From contig JBCFYV010000001.1 in assembly GCA_039000515.1 (NCBI GenBank), positions 33,564,061 to 33,628,060 on the forward strand: a stretch of 64,000 bases of DNA. Reading direction: 5' to 3'. Of the stretch, positions 22,961 to 36,725 are shown one piece after another (position 1 is the stretch's first letter; each line of letters starts with the position of its first letter). The position numbers and the translations under genes were made by a program. Source of the DNA: Timema cristinae. Its lineage: Eukaryota; Arthropoda; Insecta; Phasmatodea; Timematidae. The notes under the pieces were generated by a model. That model did not search any database, was not told the DNA's origin, and saw only the letters and a program-made list of their open reading frames with translations.

Positions 22961-23519
22961 CTAAAATATATGAATTTAAAAATGTGCCCAAATTTTAAAG
23001 GATGAATAAAGAGACTTATATTTTGTTTAATGTAGCCTACTTAATCAAAAGAAAAATAAGAGTTTTAACAATGTAACAAAGCCATAAGTTACTCCTCTTT
23101 CTTCATAGTTGCTTTGAGCCTATTTAAATGCGTTCATGAAACCCTATTTTAATAAATAATGAAATAAGATACAGCTGCTCAATTCAAATTAGTGTGGATA
23201 CGGTACTTGATAGAAAAATTAGTGTATATTTCAGAAGTCAAACACTAAAACTAACCTCAATGTCCTCATCTCATCATTCAGAGCTTCCAATAAGAAAATA
23301 AAACATGTTGCATAACACGCATTGCATTTATACCTTTAAAATTTAATAAAGCCTAATTAAGGGTTTGGCTGTACAACATATGACAATTTGAATCATAAAA
23401 CTGTGACAGTCTAGCAGCCACGAAAGTCACAACTAAAACACAACAATAAACAAAGCATTGGCTGACAATGCTACCAATTCAAGCATTGCTAGATGAGTGA
23501 AATTTTTTTTACTGATCAG
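22961..23519. other. AT-rich non-coding stretch
   Basis: No gene or recognised repeat was seen. Confidence 0.3.
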
Positions 23520-23538
23520 TTCATGTTTCCTTAAGCCT

Positions 23539-23715
23539 AGTACACACTAGGAAACATTTTCCCAGAAACAATGTTTGCCAACATGTTGCCCTTGTTTTAG
23601 AAATAGTTGGGCAAAATTTTTTCGTGTTGCTTTTGTTTTTTTCCGTGATACATTTCAAATGGGTTATCCAACAATGTTGGCCAACATTTCCGACAACAAG
23701 CAACGTGGACTAGTA
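23539..23715. mobile_element. Possible MITE
   Basis: A left edge with CCTAGTACACACTAGGAAAC and a reversed right edge with CTAGTCCACGTTGCTTG share the CTAGT-CAC form, and inner blocks (TTGCCAACATG / GTTGGCCAACAT) are also related. No target duplication was fixed. Confidence 0.35.
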
Positions 23716-23934
23716 AGTGAAACTGGATTTAAATCATGTGTCTTTTTTCCCTATCCTGGGACCAATCATTTGTAAAATAACTTCAAAATCTGTAGGAAAC
23801 ATGTGAGTGAAGTTCCTAAAACCACTGCCGTCTTCGAACTTCGGTTCTGTCGGAAGTTTATTTGCATAGTACAAACTATTTTGAAGCACTTTAAAGACCC
23901 AGCAGTCAAAACTGTGCTTATATTTTTACTATTT

Positions 23935-24185
23935 TGCACCACGCCTCATTTACTGTTCAGGATACATGCATAAGATAAATATTAATTTCGTTAATGAGTT
24001 AGGAATGAGGAAGGTCAAATTTAGATAAAGTGTACCCACATTTATACTGGGGAGAGTGGCAAACCATTTGGGAAAAACTACCCTCAGTACACCTCACCAG
24101 GATTTGAGCCCTGATCTTCCTGTCATTAGCAGTCTAGTCTAACACGAGAGTGGCACCTTAATACCATGTGGCCATCTAGGTAGGT
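23935..24185 (-). repeat. tRNA-derived SINE, family A2
   Basis: It carries, reversed, the tail (GCACCACGCCTCATTTACTG), the AGTGTACCCACATTT block and the head region ending near CATGTGGCCATCTAGGT. Confidence 0.65.
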
Positions 24186-24627
24186 GATTATTCTGTTGTA
24201 TTTTAAAATTTGTTAGTTTTGTTCTTGATACAATGAGAATGCATTAGTTGAAGTTTCAAGAAAGGGAGTTGACCAAAAAAACAAAAAAACATGTATGTGT
24301 ATGGTTAAATACTATCTTAAATATCGAGGAAAAAGCCTTTCATCACTTTGAAACAATTAATAAAGTGTACAAATTTTATTTTTATCTTACTTTTCTATGG
24401 CCTGATCATTTTATTTAATACATATTCTGGTGATAAAAAGTAAATAAAGTGAAAAGCTTAAATAGGCCTGGGTTGTCTGTCTATGAAACAAAAATATAGT
24501 ATATCAAAGAATTCCAGCAATTAATTAAAACAGGGAAAATAGCACAAATAATAATAATCATGTGTTTAAACTGAACAGATTAAAGTCTGTGATAAGAATT
24601 AAATAGAAATAATAATAACCTATATAA

Positions 24628-24920
24628 GACCACCTGTATGGCCTAGAGGTCAGAGTTACTGGCTACAGAACCAGAGATCCTGGGTTTGATCCCCGGTAAT
24701 TCCAGATTTAACTGTGACGCAGTGGATCAGAAACGAGGTCAGCTCAGCCTCATGAGGACAAATGAGCGGCTCCAGCTTTAGAAAACTGAGATTAATGAGC
24801 TGGAGGTTTGTTGTGCTGACCACATGATAACCTCTATCCACAAAAGTTGGCGCTATCATTACCAAAAGATGGTGGCCGTTCAATCAGTATGGCTCAGTTG
24901 TGAGCTGATGCCATGAATCA
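24628..24920 (+). repeat. tRNA-derived SINE, family C
   Basis: A-box TGGCCTAGAGG and B-box GGGTTTGATCCCC begin a copy closely matching 18580-18950. Confidence 0.8.
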
Positions 24921-26239
24921 TAACCTCTATGATCTACATACTGGTACTTATTACCAACATGTTCAAACTCAAAACTCTAAAATAAGATAATGTACTGAAT
25001 AGTAAATAAAATAAACTAATGAAAGAAATACACACAATTATTTTATTTTGTAACGATGAATACACATTTCATCACAGACAAAATATATTCACATCAATAA
25101 ACTATTAAGTCACTTTCAATTCTTTAAGCTATCACTTACAACCTTTTGCTGGTGTTCTGCTGAAGAAAATTCATCAAGTCAAAGAAACAAAATAAGTTCA
25201 AAAGGTTGTACCAAAAGTCAAAGAGAAGACATCAAATTAATTATGTTCATTAATATTTTCTTATATAAGATAAATGGTAATTTAATTCTTTATGGAAAGG
25301 TATCACCTTAAATATTTTAATACATTGACATATTGTCTACAATAATGCCATGATTAAAGAATTTAAAAAAAAAAACCTTTCAGTGCAAATACTTTTGTCT
25401 AGTTGACAATATTATGAAAATATTTTAAGTTTAACAATGAGGTGGCTCAGTGCCTTTGAACAGTCACAACCACAGTCTAGGACATTTATATTTAGTTGTC
25501 ATTTTATAAGTTTCAAAAGCATAAACACACTAAAACATGTTAGTAAAATTTGATAAAAAAAAAAGTTCATTGCTGAGCCATATTTATAAAGCTCTTCAAG
25601 GAAAATTTATTTTTAAGAATCCCAAAGTAAATATTACAATATATTATTTGGCAGACTTTTACTCGCTTGAATTTCTTTTAGTTACTGTTGACACACATCT
25701 TAATTTGTATAACATTTTAGTATACTTTTAAAGAAAGGTAGCTATAGTCAAAGAGTATTGATAGTTAACTAAAAATAATATTATGTTCATGTTTCAGTGA
25801 ATAATAATGTTACAACATTGCATTACATCTAGTAAATAAACAATATTTACAAATATTATGGAAAAAGAAAGTATGTAGGGGCATGCCATTTTCACTGAGT
25901 CACTTTCTTAGTCAGAATTTTTAACAAAATATGCTGATAGTAAATATAATAATAAAAATAAGAGCATCCTAACTTATAATTTCAGCATAAAAGCGAGCCA
26001 ACAACTTATGCAGCCAAACAATAAATTAATTCACAAATGTAATAATATAATACAACAAAAATATTGGTCTACAGTCAAAAACATTTTATTACAATCATTG
26101 TGGATAAATTTAATGCCGATTAGATTAAAGATTTTTTTAAATGTCATATTAAGGTGTGTTTATAAAATGTTAGATAAAATAAAGTGGTTTAAATGTATAC
26201 ATGTTAAATAGAGTATGCATATATCAAATTATTAATTTT

Positions 26240-26243
26240 ATTA

Positions 26244-26277
<34 letters not shown>

Positions 26278-26295
26278 TTATTATTATTATTACCA
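26240..26295. repeat. (TTA)n microsatellite
   Basis: A run of ATT triplets interrupted once by TTTTATT. Confidence 0.9.
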
Positions 26296-27078
26296 CCACC
26301 AATTGTTTTAACATAAGGGTTTCCCATTAGAGCAAATTTGATTATTTAAAAAACATTAATAAGCTATATTTGAGTTCTCATTCATCATAAATCTGGAAAA
26401 TAATTAAAACATTCATTGTAATGTTTTGTTTTATCAAGAAACAGGTAGTACAGTTAGGATACTCTACACAAGTTCTTAAAATATAATACTATCAGTGTAG
26501 AAAAAAAAAATGAGCCATAGCAAAATCTTCAACATGTTTATTTCTAAAATAGTGTATTACTATTAGGGCCTATCTATATTTGAAACGATGAAAACTATTT
26601 TCTGGTTTAAAAATATAGATAGAAGTGTTTAAGACACAATGTCATAATGAATGATAACAATGATAACTTTTAGGCCCGACCTAAGATATATTTATACATT
26701 TATATAGTTAAATGATTGAGCATTCATTAAAAATAAGTTTCAAATTGTTAAAACTACAAAAAAACCTAACAGGTTACGTATTTAATCCAGCCCAACCCAT
26801 GCATACACCAATTAAATCCACAAACATTGCACATTCACTACAACTAGAATTATAATTTAAAATACACTCTGAAAAAAATAATATAATTTGACATCACATA
26901 TGTCTAATGACAAGATTATATTTACATAAAAAAAAAGCTTTTAATATACCCTAAGCCTCCTATTTATAAAATACACTCCAAATTCAAAATTAAGGATAAA
27001 TTTGTGGTGATTCCAACAAGGGTGACAAACAGTTGACCAAAGAGATATGAGTTTGATCTACTCCTAAACAAATTTGCT

Positions 27079-27178
27079 AATCCCTAGATTAGATTTTGGT
27101 TAGGTGTATAGTATAGGTTGCCATATTTAATCCCTAGAGTAGATTTTGGTTATGTGTACAGTATAGATTGCCATATTT
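27079..27178. repeat. 50-bp tandem duplication
   Basis: Two adjacent copies of a 50-bp unit starting AATCCCTAGATTAGATTTTG, differing at only a few positions. Confidence 0.85.
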
Positions 27179-27972
27179 AATTTTCAAAACTTGTAATTTA
27201 AAAACTATACAAGCCTTAGTTTTGGCTTTATAAAAACACAGGCGCTATGATCAACACAAAGGTTATTTGATATTTCTCTCACTCAGCAATTGAACTCTCT
27301 TGGACAAGAAAGTTTAGTCCTGTTTACTGGTGGTTAAAAAAATGTAATTTTTTTAATCAATTTGAGTAAAGAGAACTAAGGTACTATAATGAGTTTTGTT
27401 ACAGGAAAAATGTTTGTAATAACAAATAATATACTAATTTAAAGATATCCTTTCTTAAAAGCCCATGCCTCTTCTCCAAACATTAATTTTAATAAACCCA
27501 CTGATCCAAACTTTGGTTTTTCAAAAATGGTGAATGTGAATTACTTTTAGTTATAGAAAGAGTATGTCAGTGAATAGATTGATAATACATTTTTTGTGAG
27601 ATGTTATTTTTTTGGACACATTTAAATTGTATGGGAGGAGTAAAAGGGCTAATGTAATTCGAGGGCAAGAATACAAATTCGAAAAAAGTTAAACAAACCA
27701 AATGAAACAACGGACAGGATTTATTTTTTATTTTTCCGACCCAACAATTTTAATATATTAAAAAATATTAATAGCTTTATAACATTTAATATTAACTCAA
27801 ACATTGGTCATTTGTGAAACTTAAGAAAATCCTTTCAAACTAAATGCTTGATAGCAATACAATTTTATTTTAAAAGGTAACAAGACTAGACTTTTTTTTT
27901 ACTGAATTTGATACCTTTAACATTTCCTTGCAAAGTATTATATCTCTTTTATTCTTGAGAATTTAATATCTA

Positions 27973-28010
27973 ATTAGCGTATAATCCAAACTGGTGGTAA
28001 ACGTGGCGCT
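27973..28010 (+). repeat. SINE family A tail fragment
   Basis: It holds TTAGCGTATAATCCAAACTG, then GGTGGTAAACGTGGCGCT, a diverged copy of the shared A1/A2 tail. Confidence 0.5.
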
Positions 28011-28271
28011 AAAAATAATAATCCAATTTTGAATCTGTCTGGCACTTTCTGCTGAGTGGCCATCCATTAGTGTGACAGTTTGGAAACAATTCATTTTTTT
28101 GGGTTTTCAGATTAATAAAAGAAAACTGTGTCTATCGATTTTTTTTAAGGTTTACACCTATAAATCACTGAATACAACATTATATTTATAATCAATGAGA
28201 GAGTTGAAAAACCTTTAATGACAGCTCAAAAAGTTACTATATTTGTTCCCATATATTTGGCCATGTGATGG

Positions 28272-28726
28272 GTTCTGCAGCTTACTTTTGACAGATGGCA
28301 TTAATTTAGACAGCTGGAAGCTAAGTACTAATATGTACTACAATAATGTACTCTGTCTTCAAAGAAGTATTGCTTCTGTGGATGGTAAAGCATGGTAGTA
28401 TTTTATGTACATAGTATGCAATTTATACAAAGCTAGTTATGAATGTACAATATTAAACATTTTATTTGTTCGGCAAGTTGTTTTATGGGACTTCGAACAA
28501 TTTTGACCAATAGAGGTGCTATTATTGAATAAACCATCTCACTTTTTGTTATCAAGGAATTATTGAACTATAATAAATTAAATGTTTTGATCCCACACTA
28601 TTATGGATACATTTGAGTCACGATTAGATTAAACCAATTCAAAAATATATTTTTAAAGCCAACACAGAAATTAATATTATTATTTAATCGTCAATGATAA
28701 GATCTGTCAAAAGTGACAGCTACAGG
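28272..28726. mobile_element. Possible inverted-repeat DNA element
   Basis: The left edge (28272-28295) and reversed right edge (28702-28726) both read close to CTGTAGCT, then ACTTTTGACAGAT, with a 2-bp gap. No target duplication could be shown. Confidence 0.35.
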
Positions 28727-29469
28727 TTTTATGATTTTACATAATATGCATGTACAAAAATAGTTCTAGTGGGTTTTAACCTACCTCCATTTAGAAATCT
28801 CGTTATATATTTCCAAAGCAAGTTCCATTAATCCATGGAAATAGTTTCACAAACATTTACCAATTCAAAAATGTTACTCTTTAAGACGTTTTTCAATTAG
28901 AAAATAATTTTGTATTCAATCCAATGGAAGCAAAACTTTTAAATTTTTACTTTTTTACAACATTCTGTTTTGTTTGATTAACTGTTATTAATATAATTCT
29001 AAGTTAATAATAAACTTGATGTGTTGAAAAATAAAATTTTAACACCAACCAATAAATAGCTACAATTACCTTTGGTTTTTCAAATATATGTCAAATAGTC
29101 ACAATTTTTAAAATATTGCACATGCATTATAGTCTTAAACAGCTATGAGGTATTTAGCGAGCATTTATAAGCATTAGCCTAGTAGACAAATTTATGAGTT
29201 TTTTTACAAATACACTGAAACTGGCCTAAGCATTATGAACATTAAAATTAACATCCATCACATGTTATATATATAATTTATACAAAATCTATTTCCACTC
29301 ATTTAATTGAATGATTCCCAAGCGTATTCACAAAGTGCAACTTCGCAAAAGTTAACAAATTATAAAGAATATAATAATTAAAATTCAACATTATATTAAC
29401 ATATTCCTAGCTATTTACAAAATAGTATTTGCAACATAAGTTTAAATACAGGATTGTTGGCCACCAAAT

Positions 29470-29510
29470 ATGTTGGGATGTGGATGGGAGAGGGGGTTGG
29501 GGGTGGGGGA
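29470..29510 (+). other. G-rich tract with quadruplex-forming potential
   Basis: Several G runs of three to five bases (GAGAGGGGGTTGGGGGTGGGG) stand alone in AT-rich sequence. A folded structure is an inference. Confidence 0.35.
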
Positions 29511-30454
29511 GTAGTAATAATTTGGAGTTTATCAATTTATTTCTAATAAATATGTTTTCCTTAGCTTAAAATAATAAAACCCTGCCTTGGTTTAATCTTT
29601 GGAAAAAAAAATAAAGATTAAATTAGCACTTAATTTTAAGAGGGTATAAAGGCCCCATTAAAAAACAAAAACAAAAAAATAACTTGTGCTGTGATTTAGT
29701 TCATTACACTATTCACATTTGAATAGATGTGTTTATTTATTTATTACTAAATACAGTTAAAGTTTAAAAAATAGGTTGGATGATTACAAAGGGACTTGTG
29801 TATATTTAGGGTCAAGAGGAATGTATTTTTCAATACAGACCACACAATTAAGTTTGTATTTAATACCCACAAAACCTACATTATAACAAACTTTTACCAT
29901 GAATATCATAAATATTTTAAAGGAATAGTTTTGAAAATAATTTATATATATATTTGATTTTGTATGAGAAGTTAAAAAAAATCAATATATTTATATGATA
30001 AAATAACTTTAGCACAGTATTAATATTATTATAATAATCACAGACAAATTCGAACATGCTTTGAATAAATTAATTTAATGTTTAAATACATATATGAAGA
30101 GTTAAAATTGTTAAAATTATTATAAAAATATGAGGAATTTCTATGAGTTATACAAAAATAAAGACTTGATCTACTAATGGACTTTAATTATAACATGATA
30201 TGATATACATTAACTCTCTGATCTCTTTGAAAAAAAATTATCACAAGGACATTTGAAACAAAGAATCCACATATTGAAATAAAATTAGATTTGCTAATTT
30301 TTTTTACAAACTTGCTGAACAAATATATTCATGTCTAGTTTTCATTAAGAATAGAACAAATGTAACAACTTAGAAGATTCCCATGAACTGCATTCATTCA
30401 CTACCAGAAAATGAAGGTTTACTTTCATAACAATACAAGTAGTAGGATTTAAAC

Positions 30455-31428
30455 CAGTGTTTCTCAAACTGTGGTCCACGGTGGATTGCCAGGTGGTTTG
30501 CAAATGTAAGCACAGGGAAGAAATTAAGTACTATGGGAAAGAGCTAGAGTATAAGATTGACAGGCAAAGTCCACTAAGTCAACAATAAATATTATTTTAG
30601 TACCACGTCTTACTACACATAAGTGAAATGTGAAATTTGCAAAACAAATTAAGTAAAAATAACAATGCTGTCTTTTACTGGTTAATAAACTTGCACATTA
30701 ATAGAATCTCCAGCTTCATGAAGGGGACAAATAAATATTATATTAAGGGGGGAGGGGTGTGTAGGAGCTGTTAAAGCATTAAAAGCTTATCAAGTGGACC
30801 TTACATGTATCAAACGCTGATCAAGTTATCGGCACGTGCATCAAACATTTGTAGAACTGGTCAGCATATGCATCAAACACTTATCAAGTAGTTTGCATAT
30901 GCATCACTTATCAAGTAGTTCACATATGCATCACTTATCAAGTAGTTCGCATATGCATCACTTATCAAGTAGTTCACATATGCATCACTTATCAAGTAGT
31001 TCGCATATGCATCACTTATCAAGTAGTTTCGCATATGCATCACTTATCAAGTAGTTCATATGCATCCTTATCAAGAAGTTCGCATATGCATCACTTATCA
31101 AGTAGTTCGCATATGCATCACTTATCAAGTAGTTCGCATATGCTATCACTTATCAAGTAGTTCGCATATGCATCACTTATCAAGTAGTTTGCATATGCAT
31201 CACTTATCAAGTATTCGTTGTCATTATATAGTTGCATATCATACTTATAAGTGTTCGCATATGCATCACTTATCAAGTGTTCTGCATATGCATCACTTAT
31301 CAAGTAGTTCACATATGCATCACTTATCAAGTAGTTCCATATGCATCACTTATCAAGTGTTCCGCATATGAATTTAACACTTATCAAAGGTTAGTGGTCT
31401 ACTATTGGGAAAAGTTTGAGCAACACTG
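30455..31428. mobile_element. hAT-type non-autonomous element containing a satellite array
   Basis: The left end reads CAGTGTTTCTCAAACTGTGG; the reversed right end reads CAGTGTTGCTCAAACTTTTC. Flanks ATTTAAAC (30447-30454) and GTCTAAAT (31429-31436) match at five of eight positions, as expected of an aged 8-bp hAT duplication. A SINE tail piece lies near 30595 and a 27-bp tandem array fills the right half. Confidence 0.65.
30860..31385. repeat. 27-bp tandem repeat array, about 20 copies
   Basis: The unit reads CGCATATGCATCACTTATCA, then AGTAGTT. Because 27 is divisible by three, open frames of repeated MHHLSSSSH arise; these are products of the repeat, not genes. Copies near 31060 and 31140-31260 carry small indels, and one (31215-31255) is strongly diverged. 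Confidence 0.9.
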
Positions 31429-31436
31429 GTCTAAAT

Positions 31437-32770
31437 TATTTTTGTTTTATTAGTAAAACTTAGAAAGCAATAAAAAATATGATAAGTATGATTCTTAGAA
31501 AGGTATTTTTAGAGGAGTTTATTGGTCCCATTTCAGACAATATTCTAAGAAACAACATAAAATTAAAAATAATATTTTGTAATAAATACACTTCTTTGAA
31601 ATTTAGCGCAGTACATTAACAATATTAATTCCCACTGTGCAAAAATGAATAGTGATAATTCAAATAAAAATTTAATATTATAAATAGAATTTACAATTTT
31701 ATAACACAAACAAATCTAAGTATAAAGGAATACACAGAACCGTATACCATATTGTATGTTACATTTCTGTTTATGAATAAATTTTGTAAACAATTTTTTT
31801 ATTACAAGAATGTCTAAGAAAGTAAATGTTAAAAATATCATTAATGTACAATAAAATACAATATAAAAGTATTGGTGTACATGTCAAGAACTTACTTAAG
31901 TCTAATCTATTATTGATACACCTTTTAAGTATGAGGCAGAGGAGTAAATTGTTTTCTAATTCATTCCTATTGGTTATAACACTCCTAGAAGGTAATAAAT
32001 AGAGAGAGTTTAGGGAGAGAAGTGATAAGGAGTTATCAAAAGTGTAAGTGGGATATTTTTCTTATTACATGAATTCAATTCACGAACGTATGTAAAACAT
32101 ACCTACAAATATGTTTTAATTAAATGTTGAAACAGTAAAATGAAGACAATGTGAGCAAGTTTTATAAAAAAAATTAAAAAAAATTAAACAAAATGTATAC
32201 ATCATACATTAGCAAATAAATAGTAAAAAAATATTGTTATAACTTTGCACATGATAAGAATCTTTCCAAGATTGCTTTTCAAATCAGTCCTTAATTAAGG
32301 TAAAAGTTCCCTTGGAAATGATAAAGATGAATTGGGACCACGAATTTGTTTTAGAATTCTTATACGGCTTATTTGTGATTTGGCCCCAAAAGGAACATTT
32401 AAGAATAAACAGTAATTAGTAAAAAAAAAAAGGGGGGGGGGGGTGGAGGGTTGGTTGTCATATAGTATTTTAATAATAAAAGTTTAAATTCGGCTAGAAT
32501 TAAATACTCAACTCTAGTTAATATATTATATATTTATTCTTTGATTAAATAATCATCAACATTTTATGGAGTTTTATATTCAATACAATTCTTATGTTAC
32601 AAAAAATATTTTTTTAAACATATTAATTATAAACTTATAATCAAACTCTAAGTGTTTTGGATTAGGCTTATGCCGTAGACAAGGAAAAAACCTGTAATTT
32701 TACTGTGTGAATGTCTGTTTGTCCCCAAGGGTTATGAATAGAATATAAACAAATTTCATGAATAGTAAAT
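31437..32770. other. AT-rich non-coding stretch
   Basis: Only A and G homopolymers (32421-32443, 11 A then 12 G) stand out. No gene was seen. Confidence 0.3.
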
Positions 32771-32774
32771 ATAA

Positions 32775-32985
32775 TACTTAGCACCGTGTCTTGCTACCCA
32801 TTCGGGTTTAAAGTTTAGATACTAATTACTCCAATGAGTTAGGAATGGGGAAAGTTGAATAAAGAGAAAGTGAACCTGCATTTGCATTGAGGGAGAGTGG
32901 AAAACCATTTAGAGGAAGCCACCCCCAGTTTACCGGAGTGAGATTCGAACCTCAGTCTATCTGTCCTCAGAAGTATAGCTCAAAT
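32775..32985 (-). repeat. tRNA-derived SINE, family A2
   Basis: Reversed tail (AGCACCGTGTCTTGCTACCC), middle block (GAACCTGCATTTGCATTGAG) and head with B-box (GAGATTCGAACCTCAGTCT) are all present. Confidence 0.75.
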
Positions 32986-32989
32986 GATT

Positions 32990-33834
32990 AGTAAAGGTTA
33001 CTACAAAAACTAAGCTTGATTTATGCAAGTTCATTTTGTCACCCCTTTGGGTGACTGTATTAGATATTATAAGAGTATTAAATATGATGAATATTTACTT
33101 CAATTTGGTGCTAAACCTATGTTTTATCACTAGTAGTTACCATAAGCTATTATGGTATTTAATTAGTATTATAGAAAAGTGCAGGTACTACAATAAAGTT
33201 TGTTTAAAACAGTGGGTTTGAAAATTTAATGATACCATTTCATAGAGAAATCATTTTAAAAACTAAATTTAAATTTTTTTGAATAAAGTGTGGATTATTT
33301 AAAATATATATATATATATACTTTGAACTTTTATTATGGGCAAATATTTTACATATAATCTGTAATAGCAATCACTTTTAATGTATTTAAATAATTAAGT
33401 TATAATACATATCTACTATTTTTAGAGAGTTTTATTTTGAGTCTCATTTAAGTTCCTTTTTGAAAGAAAAAATTGTTGATAAACATCAGCCTGGTAAGAT
33501 GTTTTGTCTACCATTTCAGTGTTAGAGAGAAGATCCATGATGTATAAATGTGATAGTAATTAATAATTTGTAGCTGGTTTACATATGTAACACATTTTAA
33601 CAAATATCTAATAAATTGATAAGTAAATAAACATAGTTATAATACAAAATATCATTGTGAGAGCTATACATTTGATTGTATATATAGAATAATCCAAAAA
33701 TTAACTATCAACCCCAAATTTAACTGATGTTATCTATTAAAACACTATGATATAAATTCCTGACATGATAGTGGGATGAGTACTTGAGCTAGTGTGTACA
33801 TTTATTATTAATTTTGTGGTAATTGATATACTTA
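32990..33834. other. AT-rich non-coding stretch
   Basis: It includes a (TA)n run near 33305. The 61-codon open frame from 33036 shows no recognisable domain and no coding bias. Confidence 0.3.
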
Positions 33835-34067
33835 TTTTAATAGCACTGCATCTTACTACCGTTCGGGTTATACATACACATTATAAATTACTATAGTGGG
33901 GTAGGGATGAGGAATGTAGAATTTTAGAGGTGATCTACCCGGATTTGTATGTACAGAGAGTGGGAAGCTATTTAGGGAAAAACAGCCTCAATAGACCTGA
34001 TTGGGATTCGAACCTCAATCTGTCTGTCTTCAGCAGGTAGTATAACACAAAAAGTGACGCCTTAGAC
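33835..34067 (-). repeat. tRNA-derived SINE, family A2, interrupted by a hAT end
   Basis: It runs from the reversed tail (GCACTGCATCTTACTACCG) to the head at GACGCCTTAGAC, where it stops abruptly at 34068 at a hAT-like terminus. Confidence 0.7.
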
Positions 34068-34120
34068 CAAGGATTGGGAACCTGCAGCCCTTTCCAAATA
34101 TCTTGCCAAATATTTCTCTT
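34068..34120. mobile_element. hAT-type left end inserted in SINE A2
   Basis: CAAGGATTGGGAACCTGCAG, then CCCTTT has the form of a hAT terminus and sits directly after CCTTAGAC. The other end was not found. Confidence 0.5.
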
Positions 34121-36515
34121 TATCGTTATACATTCTCAAATTCAAATATTATTCCTACAATATAATAAAATGAAGGGTGTTAATAATTCTTGAGTGATTA
34201 ACTATTTGAGTTGATAATCCTTATTAGATCCGGATGTATGTTTAAGCATGCTTGTACACTACTATCTATGTACAGTTGGATTAAAAAATGAAACAAGATA
34301 TATGGAGCACAAACTCGAAAAAAATTTTTATCAAAATATTTCTCACAATAAAATTAACTATTAGCCAAAAATTCTTTCATAAAAAAATATGTTAAAACTA
34401 ATAAAATTACTTCTCAAATAATGTATGTAAAAAAATGTCTATTCAGAACAAATTGAATCACTATCTCACAAGTGTAAATGGTACGCTTTATAATCAAGCT
34501 CTAATTCTCAAATTAGCTTTCTAGATCCAATTTCCAGTAATCTACTTTGTTACGACTTATCTCAACTTAAATAATGATAGCAACAGGTTATGTGTACATA
34601 TTTCAATATCAAAAGGTTCCTCACACCTGATGCTGACCATTATTCAGCCAATGAGGCAGGTTGTGTAGTGTAAGTCACTACAAATTATGTGAGCCTATGA
34701 AATCAAATATACTTATGTCTATTGATGCCAATTTTATTATTTTAATTTTACTCACTGTGAAATTACATGTTATATAATTCTACTTTTCATCAAGATTTAA
34801 GTATTTATTTTTTATTAAACAAACTTAATTGTAGTGAGACATAGTACCTTCATTCATTTTACTACACACTTTATTCGCTTTAAAACTAAATAAAAAAAGG
34901 GTTTGCATTTTAATCAGCTTAAAATGACATTCCATGAGAATAAATTTTAACTATAGGGAATGATTAAAGTGAAAACTATCCATTTCATATTCTATAAATT
35001 CTTTTCTTTCTTAGAAATAAAAGTGAAACTATGCTTGGAGGGTAAAAACTATCTAGTTACTAGAAATAATGCAGGTCTATAGAATAGCAACGCATACTTG
35101 ACAGACAGAACCATTCCAGAAGCTGCAGTGTGATTCTATTTTCTTATGAATATTTAATATCCAAGTAAGAAGTTAAAGAAATTTACATTATATCTCTTAT
35201 TGAGGTTCCTTACTGGTAAGTGATTATTAATTTTCAGAAAAATAATAATATAAACTAGAAATGTCACAATAACTTACATGTTTATCTTGATTCCAATTTT
35301 TAGTTCAACTTCAAATTTTTGATTCTCGAACATTTCTTTTTCCAAGCATCCAACCTCACATAAAAATATTTATTCAGCTTCATCTCATAGCAAAAAAACA
35401 AAAAAATGTAAATATTATTGAAAACCATTCATTTCTAGTTTTAACAAAGTAAAAGATCTGTTTTACCAAGTATTAGAGCATATTATAAATAACTAATAAA
35501 ATAGTTAGGAATTACAATTTTAAGCATATATATTCCTACAAGCAAAGCCTCACAGACTAAAAAGTGTATAAATAATTTAAAAAGATACATTGCTATATAT
35601 AATAATATGCTACAGCCACCTGAATGAATATATATCTTTCTGTTATGAAATTAAAAGTTTTAAATTTATTTCTAATAATTAGACACTCATATATTTAATC
35701 AATAACATAAGATGTTAAAAATACACACTTAAAACCATGTAAAAAAAATACAATTTTAAAATAAGTATAAACTCTTTAAAATATATATAATTGCATATAA
35801 AATCAACTAACTACAAAACAAAAGTGTTATGTTTATAATAGTATGTCATAACAATCAATACATTAATCCTACAAAATAAGTGCATAATATTTTGGTTCAA
35901 GTTAAGTCAAATATCTATTGTTGCCCTTTTTAATCCCATTACTAGGCATCAATAATATTACTAAGCACAATTCCCTTATTATAAATAAAGATTAAATATT
36001 GTGAAAAATAACTATTATAATAGATTGTAATAGTTATATGGCTCATCGGTAAAAAATCAAAATTTTATTCTAGCCAAAAAATGCAAAATAAAAAAGATCA
36101 ATTATGAAAAAGTTGAAATTTAGAAAAAAATAAATTATTTTATGAAAAATACAAGGAGCAAAAAAAATTTGATCTTTGTTATGATAATCATATGAAACAG
36201 TTTTTATCAAAGTTTGGAATATAACCTTTGTCTAAATTATGGTTCATATGTCATAATCCTGTTGGTTGATAATGTGTAGACATAGAATCAAACATTAGGA
36301 AACTACTACACATAAGTAGACAAGTTTTCAGAAGTATGTACTCCCCTTTAGGGAATATATATAAAGTATGGGTCTATGTAAGCTTTGAGACCCATGTATA
36401 CTTTCAAAATGCTTATGTGAATATATTTATTTTCAAGTTTTTATTTTAAAGATTGACCGAATACATTATTTTATGAATCTGAACCTTCTCTTTGGTAAAC
36501 CCGATGTAAACAACC
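34121..36515. other. AT-rich non-coding stretch
   Basis: No gene or recognised repeat was seen. Confidence 0.3.
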
Positions 36516-36725
36516 GTTTGAAAGACCTAGACGCAGATTAGAGGATAACATTAGAATGGACCTGAAAGATATAGGGTGTAATAGCTGGACTGGATAGAAC
36601 TAGATCAAGATAGAGATAGAATGTAATGAGGTGGAATGGATATAACTATCTCAAGAGAGGGATTGATGACATACATTTTTAAGTGCAGCAACTAACTTTC
36701 TGGTTGCTAATGCCATAGAGTAAGT
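36516..36725 (+). pseudogene. Non-LTR retrotransposon, C-terminal fragment and 3' end
   Basis: The translation ERPRRRLEDNIRMDLKDIG is the conserved tail segment found downstream of reverse transcriptase in many arthropod non-LTR elements, followed by in-frame stops and a degraded Q-D-R-D-x-W-like region. The end GCTAATGCCATAGAGTAAG recurs at the window's left edge. Confidence 0.7.

Larger units (their letters stand above)
24921..30446. other. Long AT-rich gene-free stretch
   Basis: No exon was recognised on either strand. It contains a (TTA)n microsatellite (about 26240-26295), a 50-bp tandem duplication, a SINE tail, a possible inverted-repeat element and a G-rich tract, listed separately. 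Confidence 0.35.

Noticed and set aside
30836..31453. Overlapping open frames encoding repeated MHHLSSSSH-type peptides on both strands
   Set aside because: They are forced by the 27-bp tandem repeat, whose unit is a multiple of three; no independent coding signal.
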